Assembly (NCBI GenBank): GCA_900617975.1
Contig: UZAE01000241.1
Coordinates: 1-29,119 of the forward strand
Direction of reading: 5' to 3'
Source of the DNA: Rodentolepis nana
Lineage: Eukaryota; Platyhelminthes; Cestoda; Cyclophyllidea; Hymenolepididae
DNA: 29,119 nt
The notes beneath the pieces are model-generated. The model saw only the letters and a list, made by a program, of their open reading frames with translations. It was not told the origin of the DNA and did no database searches. Positions 10,870-29,119 of the stretch are shown here, in pieces. Each line of letters opens with the position of its first letter. Within the stretch, counting starts at the first letter, position 1. Both the position numbers and the translations under genes were made by a program.

Positions 10870-12292
10870 AGGTCGATTTTTATATTTAAATTATCGATTT
10901 TTTCTTAGTAAAACAGATGTATGCTTATTATGTTTTTAGGTTATAATCTTATTTATTACGGTGCTGATGTACGATGTACATACAAATACAAATAGTTGTT
11001 TTGAAGGCCTTACTGTTGTTGCAGGATCCGTCTTAATGGCCTGACTATAAGAGTCGGAGGAAAAAGAGGGGAGTATATATGATAGATACCGGAACGTCAG
11101 TGTCGGGACTGGTTAAGGAGTGGTGTTGGAATCCAGATCGACGATTAAGAAGCTGAGTCCCCATTAGAGTTTTGCTAAATATACCGGTGATAAGATTTTA
11201 TAGGCAGTTTTTGGCTCCAAGTTGTCCAAAATTCTTGATACGGAACATATAAGTGGTTTATCATGACAGATTTATGTAAATTTATTTGAGAATTGTTAAT
11301 TACTGTTTTGTCATTTCGGAAAATCATTCACGCCGAACTAACGATTTGTAAGATTGCTAACGGATTGGGCAAAAATAATACTACAAGTAGAGTATTCACG
11401 TCGTTGGATCAAGGAATTTAGAGGAAAAGGCGATGATAAACAAGAACTTTGTTAGAGGTCAATTTGAAATCGGAGGATTAGGTGTCCTAATAAACTTGAA
11501 TTGGCAGTGCGTGAAAGTTGGGAGGTGTTGATTAGGAATCGATTTATTAGCGGGAATTATGATGACATCATCTGAAACGGAGCCACAGAAGGGTTGGGTC
11601 CAGCCACTCAAAACCTTGAATCAGCGTTGTGATGGAAAACTTCTCTTCTTGAGATGTCAGCTGTGTCTGGTTGTCGTTATTAAAGGATGACGAGTAGCAG
11701 TGGAGCAGAGTGATCTATTCTCACGGGAACCGATTGTGAGTACTATTATACTGGACAAATTGAGTTTGAAAATCATGGCTTAGAAACCCAAGAAAGTCAT
11801 CTGAAAAGTGTTGCGAATTTCAGCGTTAAGAAATTGACCAAACCCATATCGTGCCTTTTTCAGAACTATTTAGACACTTTTGAAATTTGAACGATTCGAA
11901 AATTTATAATATTCAACCATATTAGATTTTAAAGAAAAGCTTGCTAACAAACATTACTATAATATGAAATTATTAAACTTAAGCTTAAAATCAATGGAGT
12001 CAAATATTAGATCGAATTTTATTTGAGAAAGGCCAGTGTCGATGTTCAAATGTTCTCCAATGTATATTTATTGATTAATAAACTTAAATTTACATTAAAA
12101 CACCCGATTGAATGAAAGTTGAGTGTAACTTTAAATATATCGATTACGACCTCATAAAGGTCAAAGTTTGCGGTATATTTAATTCAGTCCTAAATGCGTC
12201 GGGTTTGGTTATTTGGGGTTCTTTTTATTTGATGGGTTTGGCCGCCTCCATATTTTCTAATGCACAATTACGTTGGTATTTAATGTTTTTCT
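10870..12292. other. Spacer between EndoG and SHP2
   Basis: About 1.4 kb with no supported gene. It holds the EndoG 3' end and the SHP2 5' region. The open frame at 12112-12306 has no domain similarity and overlaps the true SHP2 start in another frame. The ATG at 12283 opens a short upstream frame that ends at 12306, overlapping the SHP2 initiation codon. Confidence 0.6.
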
Positions 12293-25010
<12,718 letters not shown>

Positions 25011-25278
25011 GAAGGCTACACAGCTTCCTTTTCCCTCTTGCGAATATTTATTACTATTACCAACAGAGCTTATCCCTCCTTCCCCAGGCCCTCCAAAAAC
25101 AAATGGTTTCTTTTGTCTTACTGTCGTCTCAAGCTCGAATTACCATTCAATTCCCTTGTCTTCTAAATGCTAAGATTAACGATCTTCCACTCCTTATTCG
25201 TCATGTTATTCATAGAGATCAATATTCATGATTATTTCGCCAAATACATACGCCGTCTTTTTGACTGTGAAATGACTC

Positions 25279-25284
25279 AATAAA
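25279..25284 (+). terminator. AATAAA poly(A) signal, SHP2
   Basis: First canonical hexamer on the plus strand after the SHP2 stop codon, 269 bp downstream. Confidence 0.55.
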
Positions 25285-25735
25285 TTAAGGATGTCATAGT
25301 TACCTATGGGAGGCTCAATATATGGTAGGAAAACAGCCAGCTGCTCAAAAACCAAAAGAGCACTACGCAATATGAATCACCCTCAAGAACCGAGCAAATG
25401 ATTAACCTATTTAACTTTTCTCAAGCGTTCAAGGTCTGAAAAATGAATCGTATAAGACAAGCAAGAAGTACTACATAACAAGATTAAGTGAAGTCTAGTG
25501 GGCAACACCAATTTACTCAAATTAAAAAATTCTACTATTAAATAAAAGTAACGATAGTTGTTAATTTAAACAGAAGCAGCAAATATGAGGTGATGCAGTC
25601 AGTGATATGAAGGACAAAAAAAATCACACGCATGTGAATGAATTCAAGGAGAAAACGATTGGATGAAAAATAAAAAATCTGCTAACAAGTTCACCATACA
25701 TAAACACCAACTGTAAACCGACAGATGTTAACAGA

Positions 25736-25741
25736 TTTATT
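25736..25741 (-). terminator. AATAAA poly(A) signal, SAR1
   Basis: TTTATT on the plus strand is AATAAA in the SAR1 direction, about 215 bp after its stop codon. Confidence 0.5.
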
Positions 25742-25956
25742 CGGCAATACGATCATAAGTGACAACCAAATTCGATGGAGTTATCGATGGGAATAGTGAG
25801 ATTCAAAACTTGCGGAAGAGGTATGAAGTGGCACGAACTCTATTTAAATATGTAATGATGTACACCCCCGAGTGTGGCAAGCGATCATAAATGTCTGAGA
25901 TCGAGTAAAAAAGACTGCTGAATATACAATAAGTCTTTGCCAAAAAAGAGAATAAA

Positions 25957-26597
25957 TTAGTCAAGATACTGAGCCAGCCACTTAAAAGCATCACCGTAGC
26001 CTTGTCGCTTGAGAATACTGCACATGAAAATTTCAATGGGACGACCGCTGGCAATAACGTCCCTGGAAACGTTTCCTTTTCCTGTAACTTGTCCGTCCAA
26101 GCCTAATCGGCTTCTCAAATATGCCTCACTAACTGCAGATGGGATATCAATTTTGTTTCCCAGAACAAGAATAGGAGCATTTGCGATATCTTGATTAATA
26201 ATAAGGCTATCCAATTCAACCTTGGCTTCATCGAATCTAAAGACGAATAACATATTTTTAGGATAAATCTATCTTACCGAGCTTCTTCACTTGCATCCAC
26301 TATGAAAACAACGCCATCAACGGCGGGAACAAATGATTGCCAAACTTTTCGAGCCTGTTCATGGCCACCAAGATCATATGTGGTGAACTTCATTCCAGCA
26401 ATAGTAAGTTCCTCGCTTGTTGCATGCAGGGTGGGGTTATGCGTTCCGTAACGATCATCCTTTAGCCTGTGAAGAAGAGTGGTTTTGCCTGCGTTGTCAA
26501 GGCCCAAAAACACTAACTTCCCGGACTTTTGGTAGAGACCAAGCATATTTAAAACCTTTGAGAATGGAGAAAACACCCAATCATTCAGGAAATTCAT
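25957..26597 (-). CDS. SAR1: SAR1 GTPase (COPII coat assembly), 2 exons, 199 aa
   Basis: Minus-strand exons 26597-26278 and 26236-25957, separated by a 41-bp intron (donor CG|GTAAGA, acceptor GTCTTTAG|A) that splits an Arg codon. SAR1 is the small GTPase that, when loaded by Sec12 at the ER, inserts its N-terminal amphipathic helix in the membrane and recruits Sec23/24 to start COPII vesicle budding. Visible motifs: hydrophobic/amphipathic N-terminus [16 protein letters not shown] (no glycine-2 myristoylation site, unlike ARF); P-loop GLDNAGKTT (32-40); [14 protein letters not shown] switch 1 region; DLGGH switch 2 with His79; NKID (134-137); C-terminal [18 protein letters not shown]. Length matches animal SAR1 (198 aa). 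The near-complete match to animal SAR1 makes the identity secure; A versus B paralog naming has no meaning here. Confidence 0.97.
26237..26277 (-). other. 41-bp micro-intron of SAR1
   Basis: A GT-AG intron in SAR1 between DASEEA and [10 protein letters not shown]. Removal restores the family alignment exactly, with an Arg formed across the junction. Confidence 0.93.
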
Positions 26598-28203
26598 TCT
26601 CCAGCGTTATACCACGTACAGACACCCCCCTAGCTCGGCGGATTTACAAAGTGAGCCAATTTGTGATTGGTGTACACGTCGAACGGGACAATTAGCTCAT
26701 TCTAAGAATAATAAAACAAATTTTATAAAATAATAGTCAATTCTATGATTTCGGAAGTCTATCATATAAATTCATGTATAGTATTTTTGAATTATTTGAA
26801 TTTTTTAACGTTTAGCGTGAATTAAATTTTATTCGATGAAAATAAACACATTTTGTCCCATCTCTGTTTCTTAATTGAATTTTGCATAGAACCTGAATAT
26901 TTTAAAAGGCTTTGATTTTGCATTACATCCGTTGTTTTATGTGGTGTAATATTAAAATCAATAAAATTCTCAAATACTATAGGCGATAAATATTTTGCAT
27001 TAACTGGAATATACATTTCTAGTGCATTTTAATTTAGCAGTTCTTGAACTTTGTAAAATGAACATTAACTGATGTTGCATTAATGAAAACAGGCTTTGAA
27101 TCGAAGCTCTGTTCGGTGGAATTAGAAGGAGTACAATTTTTATGAATTGACGGAACTTCTTTCCTAATAATTAACTTTTAATCACCTTGCTAATTTACCT
27201 TTCCAGTCATTGAATAAATTATTTTTTCATATACTGTATTATATATATCAATTTAAATTGACAAATTCGCAATTTGGTGTAAGGACAATTTCTTTTCAAA
27301 TATACTTTGCCACCATATATCATAATGCGGCTTTTACATACCAGTTGCATGCTTTTCATTTGTGAAGTGATTTGACATAGCTGTATTTTTACTTGTTGTT
27401 TACCTTTTGTTCGAATGGTCATAATACTTAATATCTATAAATTTTTAGTGGCACAGTTAAAATCATAACAGTAGGATCGTTTGCTTAAAAGCTAGAACAC
27501 TAGCGCTATGTGAGTGTCAGCTTAGAAAACATAATCACCGTATTTTCGATGGTTGAATAAATGCCATTGTCAACGAGAATACGGGAAACATGATAATGTC
27601 TAAAAAGCGCATTTTTCGTGATATAGCAGATTAAATTTGTTCGACTGCACGCAAAGAAACAAAAAAACGGGAGACTTCACCACATGGAGTCATTGGTCAT
27701 TGAAAATATCTAATGTTTCACAAGGCACTAAAATACAACAATTATTATTTTATTGTAAGCGATAGAAAAGGGAGTAGTTAATAATTTCTTATTGATAGAA
27801 GGATAAAGCGATCTAATGGAAATTAAAAACAGAATTTCAAATTAATTCGTAAAGTTCAATCATTTCTAATTATGATATCGCATTGTTCTAATTGCAAATT
27901 GATCCTTTATTTACCACTTATCGACAAAATATGATGAGAAACCAGCCAACTACTTCATTGGATGTTGCATCTTCCGCTTTACCACAACCAGATTACCATT
28001 ATCACAGTTTTAATCCTTTTTCTATTGTCTCTACTTCCCAATTTTTCTAATGCAAATCCCTATGTTAGCATCCATTTTTTCGACCGACCAACGTGAACAT
28101 TGACTCATTCGACTCATCACTTAGTTATTTATGAGGGCCTGTCATTTGAAAGAACACTGATTTTGAAAAAAATACGTCTTCACCTACTTTTATTTATTTC
28201 AAA
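26598..28203. other. Spacer upstream of SAR1
   Basis: Very AT-rich non-coding sequence containing the SAR1 5' flank. Two open frames on the minus strand (about 26822-27016, 27219-27422) are short, low-complexity and without recognisable domains. No RNA gene seen. Confidence 0.6.
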
Positions 28204-28500
28204 TGGCAGGCGTTATGATAGGTATCACTAGCCCTTTAGTTAACTTTGTGCTTCACAGAAAGGAAGAGGAACACCAAAGTGGCAAAAAGTCGAGAGTGGG
28301 GACAGAATAATAATTCACAAACATGAAAGAGACAGACAGACACAAAGGTAGAAAAAAGGTGAGTACTGTGAATTAGTCGAATATGAAATGCTGTGGGGTC
28401 TTGGTAGTTTGAAGTCAGAAGTCAACTGCCGACTTTTTTGCTGTATGAGTATACGTTGCCCAGGGTGTACCACGTGGAGGTAAGTCTATCGCACACCCCA
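28204..28500 (+). repeat. Dispersed repeat, copy C (most complete)
   Basis: An uninterrupted 297-bp copy from TGGCAGGCG to CACACCCCA. It matches copy A and both halves of copy B in order, with small insertions and deletions, including loss of the GGTTAATG segment where the mariner entered copy B. It ends with ACCACGTGGAGGTAAGTC. The TG...CA ends fit an LTR-like element, but flanking bases do not show a clear target duplication. Bases just left (TTTATTTATTTCAAA) resemble those left of copy B, so the true boundary may lie further left. Confidence 0.9.
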
Positions 28501-29070
28501 CTTTACCTACTTAGTTGGACTCGTAAGCTGTTTTACTGTCGTGAGTGCTAATATTTTGAATAGGAAAAAATTTTGTATTTAAGTTCTTTGCCTTTCTTTT
28601 CTATGCATAGCCCACCAATTCACATTTAAACATTCATGTTGCTCGAATTTTCCTTTTACCGATGGAATTCAAATCTAATTTACCAAGCAATTAATGTTGT
28701 TGGGAGATCAATTAATACGAACATGTTTTCCTTCTCTTACAGCAGGAAGGCAAAAGCTAAGATTATTTAAAATAGCAGAGCTTATCAGAGACCACGCTTA
28801 CGGGGAGAAAGCAATAAATCCGTTGGAATATGCATGTTAGTACATAAATGGCGGAGAGAAATGAGGAAAATTCGTGTTCAACTTATGTGTCATTTTAGGC
28901 AATCTGCTTTTGGTTAATTAAAATTGACAGAAGCAACATTAGCACAAATGAAGCTCAAGAGCATCTGTCATCACCTGTAGTGATATATCTTACTCATCAT
29001 ACTGTTAGCAATAATCTGAACTGGTAATAAATCTGCGTTCGGATGAAGGTAATGCTACTTAAATAGATCT
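28501..29070. other. Spacer between repeat copies C and D
   Basis: AT-rich sequence of 570 bp between the facing 3' ends of two oppositely oriented repeat copies. No gene, RNA or further repeat recognised. Confidence 0.6.
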
Positions 29071-29119
29071 GGGGTGCGTAATAGACTTACCTCCACGTGG
29101 TGTACCCTGGGCAACGTAT
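29071..29119 (-). repeat. Dispersed repeat, copy D (3' tail only, cut by window end)
   Basis: On the minus strand this reads ATACGTTGCCCAGGG, then ACCACGTGGAGGTAAGTC, ending CGCACCCC: the same tail as copies A-C in opposite orientation. The rest of the copy should continue past the right edge. Confidence 0.88.

Larger units (their letters stand above)
25011..25956. other. Convergent 3' ends of SHP2 and SAR1
   Basis: Tail-to-tail spacer of 946 bp holding both 3' UTRs. No coding sequence. A sense AATAAA (25279-25284) and an antisense AATAAA (TTTATT, 25736-25741) are placed so that the two transcripts would end about 430 bp apart and not overlap. Confidence 0.7.

Noticed and set aside
28440..28500. 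Repeat tail as a spliced-leader RNA gene (conserved sequence ending in GGAG|GTAAGT)
   Set aside because: No Sm-binding site is shared downstream of the donor, and copies diverge about 12 bases after it, whereas SL RNA genes should stay conserved through the intron part.

Overview
This is a eukaryotic nuclear window. Four intron-containing genes encode conserved animal proteins, with GT-AG introns, AATAAA poly(A) signals and AT-rich spacers. Several introns are only 33-44 bp, and one gene has tiny introns at its 5' end and kilobase introns further on. That pattern, the compact gene spacing and a cecropia-type mariner suggest a parasitic flatworm, most likely a tapeworm. This is inference; the species cannot be named from the sequence.

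Layout. Position 1-345 is copy A of a dispersed repeat of about 300 bp, followed by intergenic DNA to 3055. RANGAP1 (+, 3056-6968, 5 exons, 704 aa) is followed 128 bp later by mitochondrial endonuclease G (+, 7097-10869, 3 exons, 296 aa). The first EndoG intron holds repeat copy B, split by a decayed 1.29-kb mariner. After 1.4 kb of spacer comes an SHP2/PTPN11/corkscrew tyrosine phosphatase (+, start 12293 or 12296, stop 25010, 9 exons, 697 aa). It converges tail to tail on SAR1, the COPII GTPase (-, 26597-25957, 2 exons, 199 aa). The right 2.5 kb is AT-rich spacer with repeat copy C (28204-28500) and the inverted tail of copy D (29071-29119).

The genes do not form one pathway: RanGAP1 serves nuclear transport, EndoG is a mitochondrial nuclease, SHP2 acts in receptor tyrosine kinase/Ras signalling and SAR1 in ER export. 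The closest functional link is physical: RANGAP1 and EndoG are tandem and close enough to be a trans-spliced polycistron. All exon models were built by hand from reading-frame continuity, splice consensus and similarity to recalled family members. Every junction keeps frame, and final lengths match the families.

I see no clearly new biological system. The points most worth following are: a repeat family whose conserved tail pairs a CACGTG palindrome with a near-perfect 5' splice site; a GLF-repeat segment and a conserved SUMO-type lysine in RanGAP1; a Ser/Pro-rich insertion in the SHP2 phosphatase domain; and a G-quadruplex-prone, tRNA-like patch in SHP2 intron 5.
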